Positions 30,048-30,290 of a stretch of DNA of 30,290 nucleotides are shown piece by piece. Position numbers and translations under genes: made by a program. Numbering within the stretch: the stretch's first letter is position 1; each line of letters starts with the position of its first letter. This DNA comes from Clostridia bacterium (lineage in GTDB: Bacteria > Bacillota_A > Clostridia > Christensenellales > Aristaeellaceae): contig JAGBBE010000122.1 of the NCBI GenBank assembly GCA_017938645.1, positions 1 to 30,290 on the forward strand, in the 5' to 3' direction. The notes below the pieces were generated by a model, which searched no databases, was not told the DNA's origin, and saw nothing but the letters and a program-made list of their open reading frames with translations.

Positions 30048-30290
30048 TTAGCAGTTTGCAAGAAATAGATCGGCTTTGGGTTCTGCAACCGAACGGTTAA
30101 TATAAACAAGATTGAATTCACCAGTGATCTCCATGTCCTCCACCCTAAATGTTGCCAAGTCATTTCGGCAGTGGCTAATTGGTTCATATGCAAAAGTAAT
30201 CAAATGATCCATTGCAACCAAGTCGCAAATAATAGAAAAATTACTGATGGACGAATGCCGGCTGAAGCTGTCCAGTGAATAACCTCTTGC
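30048..30290 (-). CDS. C-terminal end of a LysR-type transcriptional regulator (runs off the right edge)
   Basis: The minus-strand frame is open from the window edge to a TAA at 30050-30048 and gives 80 residues. The pattern fits the end of the LysR effector-binding domain: an SIICDLVAMDHLITFAYEPI strand-helix stretch, where family members usually have a glycine-rich turn before the ITFAYEPI-like strand, then LATFRVEDMEITGEFNLVYINRS, the typical final strand pair. A terminator follows. No start codon is in the window, so the DNA-binding half and the regulated genes are unseen. Family membership is probable, not certain. Confidence 0.65.
   Translation of the reverse strand, partial: ARGYSLDSFSRHSSISNFSIICDLVAMDHLITFAYEPISHCRNDLATFRVEDMEITGEFNLVYINRSVAEPKADLFLANC

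Noticed and set aside
29885..30193. A 102-codon minus-strand open frame across the repeat region
   Set aside because: It runs in a different frame from the LysR-like C-terminus over 30048-30193, crosses a terminator and the TGGGTGCA repeats, and shows no recognisable domain or ribosome binding site.

Overview
The window reads as a chromosomal segment of an anaerobic, Gram-positive member of the Clostridia (Bacillota), probably from a gut or similar anaerobic habitat. The grounds are gene content and order: a cggR-pgk glycolytic unit, a BofA-type sporulation protein, the Firmicutes envelope-stress set asp23/amaP/DUF2273 running into nusB-folD-xseAB-ispA, a ThiI/cysteine desulfurase pair, and a PaaK-ACT pair. 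Base composition is moderately GC-rich, apart from an AT-rich mobile-element scar at the right end. Genus cannot be set from the sequence; the lineage call is inference.

Layout. 1-1400: the 5' part of pgk and its upstream regulator cggR, both on the minus strand, with a convincing promoter and CggR-type operator but no gap gene between them. 1572-1835: a small BofA-like protein on the plus strand that meets thiI end to end. 1836-11689: a long minus-strand run, read from right to left as asp23, terminator, amaP, DUF2273, nusB, a TsaD-like paralogue, folD, xseA, xseB, ispA, a YuiD/DUF212 membrane protein, a DUF6106-like membrane protein, a cysteine desulfurase and thiI. Spacing is mostly 0-45 bp, so this is probably one or two housekeeping operons. 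11802-14889: aspS and hisS, with a strong promoter facing away from a HAD phosphatase (15040-15681) that ends at a clear terminator.

15730-18737: PAP2-like membrane protein, membrane-anchored XRE regulator and an orphan ribulokinase. 18842-18915: tRNA-Trp with a near-perfect promoter. 19019-22417: a three-gene carbohydrate unit (GH78-like, GH16, SAM methyltransferase), none with a visible signal peptide. 22624-25132, plus strand: phenylacetate-CoA ligase plus ACT-domain partner, terminator, then a YczE-type membrane protein. 25184-28726, minus strand: a UroD-family protein with its own promoter, a small P-loop kinase-like protein and two alpha/beta hydrolases.

28727-30290 is the accessory end. 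It holds two fragments of an IS200/IS605-type TnpA gene in permuted order, a dense array of short hairpins between them, a roughly 380-bp stretch bounded by imperfect inverted repeats and packed with TGGGTGCA motifs (partly at 10/20-bp spacing), and the 3' end of a LysR-type regulator cut off by the window edge. This last region is where unexplained structure is concentrated.
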